Shown here: positions 36,028 through 49,542 of the stretch, piece after piece | How positions within the stretch are numbered: position 1 is the first letter of the stretch | Layout of the letters: each line of letters opens with the position of its first letter | Origin: Sepiola atlantica | Lineage: Eukaryota; Mollusca; Cephalopoda; Sepiida; Sepiolidae | Assembly (NCBI GenBank): GCA_963556195.1 | Contig: OY744532.1 | Location: 82,523,734-82,587,733, forward strand | Length of the DNA: 64,000 nt | Direction of reading: 5' to 3' | Notes under the pieces: generated by a model | The model's input: only the letters and a program-made list of their open reading frames with translations | The model's database searches: none | What the model was told of the DNA's origin: nothing | Made by a program: the position numbers and the translations under genes

Positions 36028-36372
36028 AATATACGGCATGATCACGTTGACACAGTATTTTCCGTTAGATCACTGAAGTTAAGCGACATTGAGCTTGGTC
36101 AGTATTGTCCGGGCCTTCGGGTCTGGATTTACGCTGGTCTATCGGTTGTCCGTCCTGTGCAGTTCTAGGAAGTACGCCCTCCCAGGCTTTGCCTTCTCAC
36201 TCTTTGATAGGGGGTTGGTTTATTGCTAATCACCTGTGTCACCCCTTCCGGGGAATGCCGACGGGGCTGCCCATGCAATTTTTAAATTGCCAAAGTGCTC
36301 AAATTCTCGAGCGCTGTTTTTTCCCCACTTTCCCGACCTTGTGTCACATCTTACCTTGTGGGAGGAAGATGA
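36028..36372 (+). mobile_element. 5S-rRNA-headed SINE (SINE3-type), copy B
   Basis: Positions 36030-36105 closely follow metazoan 5S rRNA: tacggcatgatcacgttgac near the start, then gatcactgaagttaagcgac and ttgagcttggtcagta, which cover the 5S internal Pol III promoter. From gtattgtc onward the sequence is the same body as in the U2-headed copies at 9955 and 59974. Shared phrases include tgtgcagttctagga, ggggaatgccgacgg, gcaatttttaaa and gtcacatcttac. A roughly 40-bp insertion relative to the other copies lies near 36287-36325. It is not a functional 5S gene because the 3' part of 5S is replaced. Confidence 0.88.
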
Positions 36373-36459
36373 ATAGAATCAGGTGCTGTATATGCTCGTC
36401 GCTTACCTCAGTATTGTTTCAAGTCTTCTTGGCTATTGGAATAAGCCAGGACCGACCTG

Positions 36460-36555
36460 CGAGAGGTAAGGGATTGTGCAAGCCTGAGTTACTATTAGAC
36501 GCGCATGTAAGAGTTTACATGGGATGTCCATTGTCTTTCGAGACTGAACGGAGGT
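36460..36555 (+). repeat. Module shared with the Helitron-adjacent region
   Basis: gattgtgcaa...tagac... followed by tccattgtctttcgagactg matches 55450-55518 in order and spacing. It could be the tail of the neighbouring 5S SINE or an independent repeat. Confidence 0.6.
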
Positions 36556-37195
36556 CACAGTAAACTGAAACAAGAGTAAAATGACGTTAATCGAAATTAT
36601 TTTAAGCAAGTGAAATTTGTATTTTCGTAGAAAATTAAAAAGTTTAACAAACTCATCAGGGTTTAGGAATAGACATACATGACAAATAATTTAATTAGTT
36701 ACAGTCTATTCACTTGGGTGAACTTGTAATGATGAATTAGCATCCACAAATAGTGAACAATTGTTGAGTTGAACGGAGAACGGTGAATAGACAATGAGTG
36801 TTGGTAGGGCAGAAAGGTTAATGGCGACAATGCCTTCTGTCTGATCGGTGCCAACAAAGTGATTTCTAATTCAGTCTGGTGACACAGGTTAAATCAATCA
36901 AGGCAGACTGCTATGCGAAGAATTGCATTGCATACTAGAACCATTATCATGCCGAGAAATACTTAATAACTGTGAGGTGAAATAATAATATTATTTACAT
37001 ATTTATTTGCAATCGTCTTTTCAAAATGTTAAAATTAATTAATAAAAATCAGTACTAGTTATCTGTCTCAAAACAAAACTATACTATTTCTTAGTAATTA
37101 TACTATTGTATTATATTTAAATGCCACTACAGTTTACTATTGTATTTAACACTAATTTACTACTTTTATCATGGATGCCAGTTTTCGGACTGACT
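36556..37195. other. Unassigned AT-rich DNA
   Basis: Nothing recognised. Confidence 0.4.
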
Positions 37196-37430
37196 TTCTC
37201 ATCTTAATTGCCATGCTAAAACATTTCGGCCGTCCCCACGGCCTTGATCAGGTGTCCTGTATCGAACTCGGGAACCTGCTGCCAGGACATTTGAACTCAA
37301 TTCCTTTACTGTCACGGGGTTACCAGGCTGGGATTCAATATTTTGGCTCTGGAACACAATCGTTGCTTTCAGTTCTGCTACTGCTGTTGTCGCTGAATGT
37401 TACCTTCACAGCTTTCGCCCAAGATTGAAC
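37196..37430 (-). repeat. Probable PLE/LINE-type repeat with conserved hairpin motif
   Basis: The minus strand reads cctgatcaaggccgtgggga then cggccgaaatgtttta at about 37213-37250, the same CTGA..A-hairpin-GAAA layout as in the PLE arms. An 85-codon plus-strand frame covers the region (37171-37428) but has no recognised domain. Confidence 0.45.
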
Positions 37431-37715
37431 TTAGCACCTCCAAATAAAACTGAAATGAATAATAAAAACACATCATCTCAGAAATACAGACAATACTATA
37501 TTTAGTTATTCAATTCATGTCTTGTGTTGGCATGATGCTATTCTTCTTATGCATGGAATCCTCGATGTTATTATATTGTATTGCATTCAATTATTATCTA
37601 AATAAAAATCCGATATCGTTGTGTATCTCAATAAAATATTAATGGACACAATGTGTAAATCAAATGCACCAGTCTGTGCAAGCACACTTACATTCATACC
37701 TACCAACATAAACAC

Positions 37716-37734
37716 ATATAGATATATATATATA

Positions 37735-37776
<42 letters not shown>

Positions 37777-37820
37777 ATATATATACACATTATATATATA
37801 TATACACATCATATATATAC

Positions 37821-37857
<37 letters not shown>

Positions 37858-37880
37858 CATATAGACATGTATATACATAC

Positions 37881-37939
<59 letters not shown>

Positions 37940-37963
37940 TGGAGAGAAAGAGAGAGAGAGAGA
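37716..37963. repeat. (TA)n/(TACA)n-(GA)n compound microsatellite
   Basis: About 205 bp of TA with TACATA and TACACAT variants, then a GA-rich run. Confidence 0.96.
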
Positions 37964-38187
37964 TGTAGACGGATTGGACATCTAAAGGTCGAGACTGAGC
38001 AACTTTTAAACTAAGTTTACCAATGTGCACTGTTATCTCTCTTTTTGAAACTATTCATCAGTTGGTAACATTATTCAATAGTTTCCCACATCTATGGGTC
38101 AATGGATTACGTCACAAAACGATGACAGCATTTTGTATACACAGGAACGAAAAAAAACGCAAACAAGATACACATATTTTATTATTT

Positions 38188-38191
<4 letters not shown>

Positions 38192-38236
<45 letters not shown>
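38192..38236. repeat. (TA)n microsatellite
   Basis: Pure TA, 45 bp. Confidence 0.97.
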
Positions 38237-38877
<641 letters not shown>

Positions 38878-39360
38878 TAATAATTTTACTTCGGTAGAAG
38901 TGATCAGAAAGGGCCCCTACATAAAGCTAACACTTTATCTCTATATGAGGTACACATATACCCGAGTGTTAAATTATTTTTCTCCTTCATGTGTTAAAGG
39001 TAGAGTCAATACAGAAATGTAGAACCTTGATTCTCTTCTCCCCCATTGAATATTTAACTAATTTATAGTATACTATTTATGTCGTCTTTTGATGTTACCG
39101 TATTCAGGACAAGAATCAATGTGGTGTTGTGGAGTATCTATCTTTGTGCTGTAACTGTAGGCAACTAAAGTGAAGGAAGTGCACCACCCACTGTAGCCAT
39201 ACCAAGGTTATCTTATTTTGGCTTAGCCCACTATGTTATTTGGAATATATGGTCAGGGTTTACTTGTAGAAGGACATATCTCATGCCATGTTTTCCAGAC
39301 AAATCCTTGTACAAAGAAACTGAACACACTCGGGGATAGTGTCTAGTAAGTAATTAAAAC

Positions 39361-39401
39361 TCTCTCTCCCTCTCTCGGCCTGCCTCTCTCTGTCTGTCTG
39401 T

Positions 39402-39487
<86 letters not shown>

Positions 39488-39510
39488 GGGTGTGCGTGTG
39501 TGTGTGTCTG
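39361..39510. repeat. (CT)n-(TA)n-(TG)n compound microsatellite
   Basis: CT-rich run with CTGT variants, then TA, then TG. It occupies the position corresponding to 38741-38877 in the preceding diverged unit. Confidence 0.96.
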
Positions 39511-40390
39511 CGATTGTGAGTGGTGGATGAAGTCACTTTATAGAACATATATGCATTCCAAAGTCAGAATGACTGAGCAAAGAATTAAAATAGCAAACAG
39601 AACGAAATACGCAAAATCGAATTAAACATTATAGTGAATAAATTAAAAGAAGTCAGGAATCAGTCTAAATAGACAAAAGAAAGTTGCACTAGAAAAAATT
39701 CAACTCAGGCAAAGGAAAATCAAAACTATATAAAAATTAATTCAAAACAAATACATATTCTCCATATATTTTCTTAAATTGAAGAAAATTTTGAATATAA
39801 ATTATGCCTCTAAATTGGCTCCTCTTCAAAATGTTTTCTTCGTTATTAAACAAAAAATTATAACTATAATGGACGCTAACATTAAATTATTCTTGGAATT
39901 ATATAGTAAATTAATGTGCAGGTATTCCAATACAAATAACATACATTTAGCGGATGCATTCACAAGGTTGTAGTATAAAATTACAGTTTAATCTTACATG
40001 CATACACATATTAAACGTAGATTAAGATGATAGAGAAAGGTAATGGATATTTTGGAATAGTCTATATGATAGATCACAGACAGAGAAGAAGCAAGCAACA
40101 TACGTATTCGCGGACAGGTTCCTAATACTGGTATAGGAGAGGTGGGATGAGTGCGGTGGCTATCGAGACATCTCTCTATTGAATTAGACAGGAAAGTTAT
40201 TTACCAGAATATTGTTGAATTAGCTGTATCCATACATCTGTATTTGTGTGCTTCCTGAAAAGCAATGTGTCTTTAGAAGAAATGCGGGTTACCACTTATA
40301 TGATTTTTTTACGTCTAGACCTATATAAGGTCATTGTTGATCTGACGAAAGCGCACCCGCACATTTGTATATAAATCCCACGCAACCTTA
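39511..40390. other. Unassigned AT-rich DNA
   Basis: Nothing recognised. Confidence 0.4.
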
Positions 40391-40399
40391 TACACACAC

Positions 40400-40461
<62 letters not shown>
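40391..40461. repeat. (CA)n-(TA)n microsatellite
   Basis: Short CA run followed by about 60 bp of TA. Confidence 0.96.
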
Positions 40462-40462
<1 letters not shown>

Positions 40463-40463
<1 letters not shown>

Positions 40464-40607
40464 TTACAGTTTCAAAGTTTCTCTGTAAAGCGGGTTCGCG
40501 CCCTGTGACTGTCGTAGATTGTTATTTTCCTGCGCTGATGATAACCGTAAGCTCGAAACGACGTTGTACGTAGGTAAAATATCAAAACCCATAATTTAAT
40601 ATTATAA
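40463..40607 (+). repeat. Dispersed repeat D2, copy 1
   Basis: Shares ttcgcgccctgtgactgtc, gagattgttattt-like sequence and gcgctgatga with 40816-40938. It contains gcgctgatgataaccgtaag then ctcgaaacgacg, another hammerhead-like layout. It starts directly after a (TA)n tract. Confidence 0.8.
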
Positions 40608-40815
40608 TCAGCCTATTTCAATAAAATTTAAAGTAAAGAATTACTAGCCAGATTAAAAATAGGAATTCTCCTAAGGCCCCGACGCAATACTCTTACTCGT
40701 TTGTTCAGTTATATGGCATTTCTAGATATTTATATCGCAATTTTCAGTGTAAATATAACCTGATTCCTCCGTAATCACGTGACAATTGCTCGTGGCCATA
40801 AGGACTAAGTAGACG

Positions 40816-40938
40816 CTTACAGATTCAAGATGTCTCTATAAACTTGGTTCGCGCCCTGTGACTGTCTGAGATTGTTATTTCACTGCGCTGATGAGAGCCG
40901 TATGCAACATATTAAAAGCATATAATGTAATATTATGT
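40816..40938 (+). repeat. Dispersed repeat D2, copy 2
   Basis: Same orientation as copy 1. The motif after gcgctgatgagagccgtatg is shortened (aacat) and lacks the GAAAC block. A (TA)n tract begins 5 bp downstream, so the pair is bracketed by microsatellites. Confidence 0.8.
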
Positions 40939-40942
40939 ATGC

Positions 40943-40997
<55 letters not shown>
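40943..40997. repeat. (TA)n microsatellite
   Basis: Pure TA. Confidence 0.97.
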
Positions 40998-41001
<4 letters not shown>

Positions 41002-41159
41002 ACGCAAACGTACTCATTTATATGCATTGAAAGACACATTGACAAAAACGCGCACGGACACTCACACCTATTAATACTTTACTATTTAGTAAAAATAGTA
41101 ATTATTATAATAATGATAGTAACACTTATAATTATTAGTGAAAGTAAGAATATAAAACA

Positions 41160-41362
<203 letters not shown>

Positions 41363-41710
41363 TGCCCAAGATAAACTACATAGTTTTTATTCTCGAACAT
41401 GTATAAATTCTGGGTTAAAGATTAAGGAGGTAAGAATAAATTGAAATAAAGGTAATCTTTCTTTATTAATATGTTATGACAATTTAAATTCAAAATGTGT
41501 TTACTTTCAAATGGTAAGAACCTTTCTATACTACGTTCTATTAAATTATCAAATACTAGAAACAAAGTAACATTTTATACTGAATCAATATAGATATATA
41601 ATTATATGAAACAATTATTTAAATTCCAAAGCGAAATGAAGCGTAATAATTAGTTTATTACATAGTTAATTTACAAATCTCAATATAGCTATGAATTAAT
41701 AAAATATCAT

Positions 41711-41713
<3 letters not shown>

Positions 41714-41770
<57 letters not shown>
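41714..41770. repeat. (TA)n microsatellite
   Basis: Pure TA. Confidence 0.97.
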
Positions 41771-41777
<7 letters not shown>

Positions 41778-41796
41778 TTATCAGAGATACTGAAGA

Positions 41797-41950
41797 AAAT
41801 AGTGTGTTTATTTTTGTTTTTTGATGAAAAAAAATGACACAATACTGGTCAACTCTGATGATTGAATTTTATTCCGAAATTAATAAGATTAAAGTAAAAA
41901 AAATAAATGAATATTGCATTGATAATTGCTTCTATTATCAATGTATAATA
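41797..41950 (+). repeat. Direct duplication D3, copy 1
   Basis: agaaaatagtgtgtttattt, acacaatactggtcaactct and attttattccgaaatta recur at 42105-42250. Confidence 0.9.
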
Positions 41951-42104
41951 CACCCCCAGCAATGCTTTAAAACTGAACGACACATTTTATTTTATAACTA
42001 CAAGCACGCCAACGATTTCTTCGTTCGACCACCAGAATTTGAATTCATAACCGCCAATTACATCCACGTGGACACATCACACCAAGGACATTTATAAAAT
42101 CCAC

Positions 42105-42249
42105 TTAAGAAAATAGTTTGTTTATTTTTGTTTTTTGATGAAAACAAAAAATAACACAATACTGGTCAACTCTGATAATAAAATTTTATTCCGAAATTAA
42201 CAAGTTTAAAGTAAAAAAAAAAATAATAATGTTGCTTCTATTTTTAATG

Positions 42250-42250
<1 letters not shown>
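42105..42250 (+). repeat. Direct duplication D3, copy 2
   Basis: About 90% identical by eye to 41797-41950, with an internal deletion near 42225. It runs straight into (TA)n. Confidence 0.9.

Positions 42251-42308
<58 letters not shown>
42250..42308. repeat. (TA)n microsatellite
   Basis: Pure TA. Confidence 0.97.
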
Positions 42309-42311
<3 letters not shown>

Positions 42312-45009
42312 TCCGAAATAATACCGGACATTGAAGTAGACTAAATCGCCACTGTATATTTGGATTTAGAAAACATCCATCTTTCCAATTAAAAAAGTTT
42401 AGCGTGTTAAAGTCAATGAATATAATTTTATTAAACAATCATTCCCATTTATAGTATTAAGTCTCGGACAGCGTTAACACTTTTAACACAATACTGCATG
42501 TCTAGTAGTCACATTTTTGTTATTTTGTTTGAATGTTTATAACTAAAATAGTAAAGAATAAACGATGAACGGTTCAATTATTACTCATGACTAAACCGAT
42601 GCTTAGGTTTTACTGAATAAGTTACGCACGTTTAATTATTATTATTTTATCATTAAATTATTTCAGATACTTTAATAAAATGCGTGAATGTGACTTAAAC
42701 TATTACCATAAGTAATCAAGACTTCTGGACAAAAATAAAGAAGCAACTTCGTTTAGCATAATGCTTACTAAAATATTACTAAATATAGCTCTGATACAGA
42801 CGGAATAGTAAAAGTTATTCAAACTATGTCTATTCGTGCTCTTCTACCATTTATTTACTAAAATATACACTTTAAACAAATAAGATTTCAAATCGAAATA
42901 AAATTTCATGTAAGAATGTATACACTATTCAAGTGAAAACTGTTATAATGAAGGACATGTGTGAAATAGTTCGCGAGATTATCATAGACAATTACTTGAA
43001 GGTAACTCAATGAAAAAGACGGGCAATGTTTAAAATAAATATCCCATACTATGATTTTAATATATAAAATGTATATGTTATATAATAAAGAAATAGTAAA
43101 ATAGATATACTCACTGTTCTGATTAGTCGGAAAATATAAGAGTAAGTTGTAGAGTTAGATTTTGCATTTGATATTAAAAAACGAGTAAGTTAATACAGCT
43201 TGCTATGAGAATAGTGATGGATTTTCGAAACTAATTACAAAATGAAATTGAGGAAGCCCTAGGACATTTTTAGATTTCATTATATAAATTCAGAAATAAT
43301 GGCAAAGCCAAAATATTAGGAGGCCATTTTGAAACTATTTGGAAGATATTAAACACAGTTTTTCAGTACATCAACATTGCATTATAACTTAATATTTTCG
43401 GTACGAACATTTTAAGAACATGCTTAAAATAACGATACTAGAACAGGCATATTACACCTATAAGATTCTGAAGTCAACATATCTAATCAGGTGTACGCCA
43501 TATATTAGAGCAAATAGAAATAATGAAGACATCAAACCTCGATGAAATATTGAATTAGAGCAATTAGCATACATTTAAAAATAGACCGCCCGAATCCGAG
43601 ACGGAAACCGGAGAATGGAAACTGAAAGGATGAATGATCAAAGAAGCAGATTTGTTATATTTCTGAGACTTTTAATGTATTACTCTTCTCTTTTTTACTC
43701 TATCACTGTATTTGGCTTTTTCTTATATTTTCATCCAGAAGAACATACAGTATTCATGCGATTACATTACATGTCGCACTTCTTATTTATTTGACCAGAA
43801 AGATATATATGTTATATTCTGTTGGTTCCCGAATACTACATGTTAAAACTGGAATCACTTTTTCATCCAGGTCTCACATGACTTTATCTAATCATATTTG
43901 ACTAGCGGAATCCTTGCAAATTACACACAATGAGGTGTTCAATACTAATTATATTTTTTCTTAACCTATACATTACTTTGTAAATGAGTTAGATTATATT
44001 AAATCTGGCTCCAATTCATTAGTAGCATAAAAATATTCGGAAGTTCGTTGCGTTTGATGTAAGCGTGACACACAAAATAACACACGCGCTATCGTATTAA
44101 TATGCGTCTTCCCGGTCGTCCTCTCCCTACGTTACCCCCTTCGATGTAGTCAAAATCTTAGAGTTTGGTTGGGATCGAACTATAAACGAATCAGGCCGAC
44201 GTCAAAAACTACAAAGGAAAAGCATTTTGCATTCATCTCATCAGCAGGACTTTACTAGGGCACAATACGAACGTAACATAATTGCACCCATCAAATTCAT
44301 GAAGCTAATAAAACCACAGTAACAGTAAACACTTTTATTTGAATTACAATTTACAAACGTTGGTTACTGACCTCGGTATTCAATATTATTTATGTTGCTT
44401 AGTTTCAGACATTCTCCGCCAAACTGTTCATTAATGGAAACTGACAGAATTCTGTCAAAAAATGAGTTAAATTGTGGCCGTTCTGTTTTAAACTCTACGT
44501 TACGACAGTTTAATACATTATAATTAATGATTTGCTTTAATTAAGATAATTTACAATTTCCGATTTATAGGTTGAAATGCATCAATTATTTTATAAAAGA
44601 GCAGCTTTCACCCCAAACAAGGCACATTGCCAATTCCACGTAAAGAGCTACTGAGTATTAGGGGAAATATTTAAAGGAGGCACCCTGAGTGATGAGTTAA
44701 GAAACGGGATGGATGCTGACATTACATTTAAATGTGTGCATGTCGGTACATTACAGGACATAATTAGCAGAGAAAGTATTCAAAATGTTAGCAGTTTGAG
44801 GCAAAAAGCTATTACATAACAAAACCTCCAGCATTTGAGGACTTTTACAGTGAATCGATCCGATTTAGCTGATTGTCAGTTTTGTCGAGTGTATTTACGT
44901 GAAGGGGGCTCTCGAGCAGCAAGTCACCTCGGAACTGATTCCATTGAATTAGTTGAAACTAAGCACAGGGACGCAATATTGTGATGATAGGGCAGGGGCC
45001 GGAGTTCGT
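42309..45009. other. Unassigned AT-rich DNA
   Basis: No gene or family is recognised in 2.7 kb. Near 44200-44260 the minus strand carries gtcctgctgatgagatgaat, reminiscent of the hairpin motif in PLE arms, but without a GAAAC block. Confidence 0.4.
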
Positions 45010-45975
45010 AGATAGTGTGGGAGGTATTAGATTGCATACTATATTAAGAACAGGTTAAGGAGGGAGAGACTAGTTGATAATGCACCAGTATAGATGTGAT
45101 CACACTACTCTATGCATGGGCCGATGGTAGCCTTGTTGAGATATAGGATACAGGCAGATGTGAGAAGATTTCTAGCCCGATAGAGAGAGCCCACTTTCTT
45201 TGCAACAGTCATGGCACTATCTACTATGCATTCGTTCGAATTCATGTTACTCATTAGATTAGGTCAAACCGTTTAAATGTTGGACGCTCGTTATGTACTA
45301 TGACAATCGGTGTTTGCAGAGGTTTATTATGATATTAAAAGAAAAGAGTTTTGTTTTTGGAACATTAAATGTCACTATCGATTAATAACTCTATTCAACT
45401 AAAGATTGGGAGTTATTTTCTCAAGATTCGGCATTTTACTTGGATATGCGTGCATTAGTTTTACCCATAGGTCAAGAGTAAAGCGTGGTGTTATAAGCAA
45501 ACATACTGCATTTGTGCATAGTTTTGTCATGTGAGTCGTTTATGAAAATCAAGAACAATAAAGGTTCAAAGATGGACGCTTGCGGTGCATCCGCATTAAT
45601 GTCATGTTGTTTCCATATACGACTATCCATGAAGCCCCGGATATTTCTTTTTACTCATTAAGGATCTAATTATATTAAATATTCGTCCAGAAAAAACCCT
45701 AATGAACTCATTTTCTATGAGAAGACCTTCATTGCAGACATTGCCAAAGGCTTTAGATATATCCAGCGCTAACGTATTGCTCCACGTTCCTTGTCCAGAG
45801 ATGACTGTAAGAATATCCGCAGTAGAATGGACTTGCCTAAATCGATACTGATTGTCAGAAAGCAGTTTAACTTCAACGATGTGGCGGACTATCGCTAAAT
45901 TGATCAGGAGTTCGAGTATACTTATGGGCTGATAATTGTGGGTCTCAGTTCAATCACCAGAATTTATTCTAAAAT
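45010..45975 (-). pseudogene. Jockey/CR1-like LINE reverse transcriptase
   Basis: The minus strand from about 45935 reads PISILELLINLAIVRHIV, then SDNQYRFRQVHSTADILTVI, motif A as LALDISKAFGNVCNEGLL, GLHGRRCIWKQHDINADAPQ and PLLFLIFINDSHD. Motif C is degenerate (FAYNTTLYS where F/YADDT is usual). The C-terminal KVGSLYRARNFLTSACILYL and KATIGPCIEY lies near 45100-45210. The KVGS(I/L)YRA(S/R) block is nearly the same as in the fragment at 30642, so both come from related families. Stops and frameshifts are present and no endonuclease domain is seen, so this is a 5'-truncated dead copy. Confidence 0.85.
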
Positions 45976-48087
45976 ATAGATGAAATGCCTAAACACTATT
46001 TTACTGAAACCACCAGGCTACATTCTAATCACATACATCAGTTTCCAATACATCATATAGAAATATATTTTAGTATTTAAAAAAGTAAATGTAATCTTTC
46101 AAAATATGTAACTATTATACTTTATTATATATTTCTTTATTTAGCATCTAATTTACGACATAGTACTCAGTTATGTGCAATTTAATATATACATCTAATG
46201 CATATTTTAAACCAGAAATAGTATGCAATTAGTTAAACGAAACCCGACGGTCAGCTAGAATGGTCCAACACACCTCTCTAGTTATCATCAGAGGCAACCC
46301 TATGGTTACTATGACGCCATCCAGCATTATGTATTATTGAAGAAATAAAAATATGTACTATAGTGTACAGGCAAGTAAATAAGAATTCATTGAAATGTAC
46401 TTGAACATCTTTTAAAATATAATGTGTGTGTGTGCTTAAAATATGAAACAATAAACTAGTTGGATGATATTATATTGGTTAAAGCTTAACGAATAGTGGG
46501 AAGTCACATATTACAACGGTATGAGTGTGTAATTGGGAACGATTAATTTGGATTGATTTAAACTCAGCCTTTGTAATTCTTAAGTCTGGGATGTCATTTA
46601 TAATATCACTCACGTACACCCATAATCAGTCATTCAATGAATTGCCCATAATTATAAGAAATGCACCCGGTGTAAATAAACATTACTTGAAGTACATAAG
46701 TAATGTATGCATGACTTATATACTATTTACAGATTATTCTTCAGAAGGAAAATAGTAGAACACAAACAACTATGCAACAAATAAGGTTTCGCTTTACTAG
46801 AATTACATAGAAGAAATTGACATATGTAAAATATGGACAATTTAACCCCACCTGCCAAAGTGTGTATGATTCATTGTAGTAGCAATTGGTAAATAATAGG
46901 AGTAAATATAACAAGGGGATACATGTCAAAGATTATGTTTGTTATAACATATGCTTAATATTTTTCAGTACTAGAAGAATTGCTGATTATTTTATACGTT
47001 ATTTCTTTTGTTTTCTAAAATGTTAACTCGATAATAGCGTTCATACTTTAATCATAAATTTCAGGAACATGCAAAACCATGTGGGCAACTATAAATTCAA
47101 TATATTATTTAACAAATAATTGATCAATGTTTAGATGTGTTTTGTTTGATATGTAAATTAGGTGCGTATACTATAAGTGATGGATAATAATGAAACGTGA
47201 ATTGAGTAGCGGAACTTGAATTACTGCCAAAAAATGATCGCTGTTCGAAAAAAGTTTTTAAAAGTATTTTCTCCTTTTTATTCCTATAATAATAACATGT
47301 AACACTTACTCGATAGCACTAATTAATAGGACATTTTAAACAATACACTAGTTGAGGCTTTGTGTATGTTCGCCTTTAAAGAAAGCTTTTTAGCAAATGT
47401 AAAACCTCTCTAAAATTGAACAGTATGATTTTCAGAATTGTTAGTAAAATACTTTTATGATTTGATAATGTAGTCGATATGCTAATCCTAAGACATTAGC
47501 GTCTGTTTTATCGATACTATAGATATATCGACTCTAATGTTATCACGCCGGAATTTTATAAATAGAACATAACCACTATTTTACAAAAAATACAATTGTT
47601 TTACATCGACAAGTTAAATTGATGGAACGTACACGTTAAAAGAAGTCTACTAATCTCCATATTTAAAGTTATGATTTTTTATGTATTCTATCTAATTAAA
47701 TGAAACAATCTATTTTACAAACTATATATTATGAATAAAGATTATCACATTTTCCTATTTACAAATAGCCTTATATAAAATAAGACATGTAAATTATAAT
47801 AAATATAAATCAACGTTAGTCACTGAAAAACTTGATTCATTAACCGTGTGGATTATTAAGTAGATGTAGACAGAAATGGCATATTAACATTTTAAAATGT
47901 CTCAGCTAAAACGATGACATTGTATAATCGTTTTACTTATTTTAAATAATTATAAATAGTTATTATTTTGGTTTGAATGGATACATCTGATAAGAACATT
48001 ATACGGGGAAAGTATAAAATGCATACAAATCTCAACTTAAAATACTTAGTAGAATACTTTTTGTAATTACAACCTGATTAAAATTGG
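45976..48087. other. Unassigned AT-rich DNA
   Basis: No recognised feature. The longest frame, 76 codons (46525-46755), has no domain signature. Confidence 0.4.
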
Positions 48088-48520
48088 CGCCTGAAGATGC
48101 CGCATGATATCGTTATCGAAACCAATGAAACGTTGTGCTGGTAGCGCGGTAGTAAAATAAATGGCCAATTTGTTAGAAATGATTCTGTAGTCAACTCGTG
48201 CAGAGAAGTCAAAGTATTTTACTGTTGACGCCCGTTTCCTGTGGCGGCTTAAAAGGTTTCAAAGGCCCGGCCTTCGGCTGCTTTTAGAGTGCTGTTGGGA
48301 TTAAAGAAAATAAGTTACAGTGACATTCAAGGAATAGCGGGAATTCAGTTAGTAGACTGGTTCGACACCGAAAATGTCGCGAAGAAAACACTTGAACGGT
48401 TTATTAGAGTAAAACTACAGAGTTGTCAATTAGACTTGGCTAAAGATATATATTTTCAAAGACAAAAATGTATTTTCCATTGTATATGCACTCATTACTT
48501 TCAGCTAACAGACTGAGCGA
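48088..48520 (+). other. Possible repeat with PLE/LINE-like hairpin motif
   Basis: cctgaagatgccgcatgata then cgaaaccaatgaaacgttg at 48089-48135 resembles the hairpin-plus-GAAACG motif seen in PLE arms. A 75-codon frame at 48289-48516 has no recognised domain. Confidence 0.3.
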
Positions 48521-49359
48521 ATGTCGGATGAAAAACCATTAAAGGGCCGGGCTGACAAAAGCAGAAAAAAATTCCGAACATACACTTTAAATGAAATGTT
48601 GAGCATGGGCGTCAATGTGTATTTTGCAGAACTTTAATCACAGCGTAGGAACACAACTATTCACGAATACAATTGTCGAAACGCACGCGATCTTCGGGGT
48701 CTCCAGATTCGTAATCAGACTATATTTAGTGACAAGTTTTCATGAAACGTTACATCTACGACATACTATTACCATTAATGTATCATGTTAGTTCAGATAG
48801 CATTGCTATGAATTAATATACTGTATACCCATTATTATTTTGAATAGACGTCCAGTTTACTGTAGCATGCATATTATAGGAACACACACAGATATATCGG
48901 CTATTCTTAATATAATACATGGGTACCGAATTATTAGGAAGAAGTGCATTTTTGTGTTAAATTTGGTAAAATGTTCTTCCTTTTTGTACGCTGAACTATT
49001 ATATAGTACGTTGGTTTTTTTTCAATGTATTATTGTCGTGTCATTGGTGTGTGCAGCAAGGTATCAGCACAAGTGTTCGTATCTTGTGTGTTCGCATGTC
49101 ATTCGGCTATCTTGAAAATAATAGCATTCAAGTAACACTTAAGTATTAACAGCATAACCACGAAAAACATAAAACTGTATTATTTAGCTTCTACATGTAC
49201 ATAAGAGAGTTTTATTATTTCAAGAAAATTATTGCAAAATGTGTGTTTTAATCATGGGGAAACATGAGATTGTCAAATGTGAATATAACAAAATATATCA
49301 TTGAATTAAAACAACCCATGTTGTAACATATAATATATTATTAGGTATAAAAACCAACG
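48521..49359. other. Unassigned AT-rich DNA
   Basis: Nothing recognised. Confidence 0.4.
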
Positions 49360-49382
49360 ATATATATACATATATATTTATA

Positions 49383-49444
<62 letters not shown>
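49360..49444. repeat. (TA)n microsatellite
   Basis: TA with ATAC/ATTTA changes at its left side. Confidence 0.96.
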
Positions 49445-49447
<3 letters not shown>

Positions 49448-49542
49448 AATAATGGTAATAATCCAGGTAAAAACATCAACAGGTTAGTAATCCAAAGAAT
49501 TTCAACCGGGTTTATAAAAAGTCCTCAATATCAAATAGAGCT

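Noticed and set aside
36028..36105. Functional 5S rRNA gene
   Set aside because: The 3' third of 5S is replaced by the SINE body, and there is no T-run terminator at the expected place.
36105..36563. 152-codon plus-strand frame
   Set aside because: It lies within the 5S-headed SINE body and its flank and reads no known protein.
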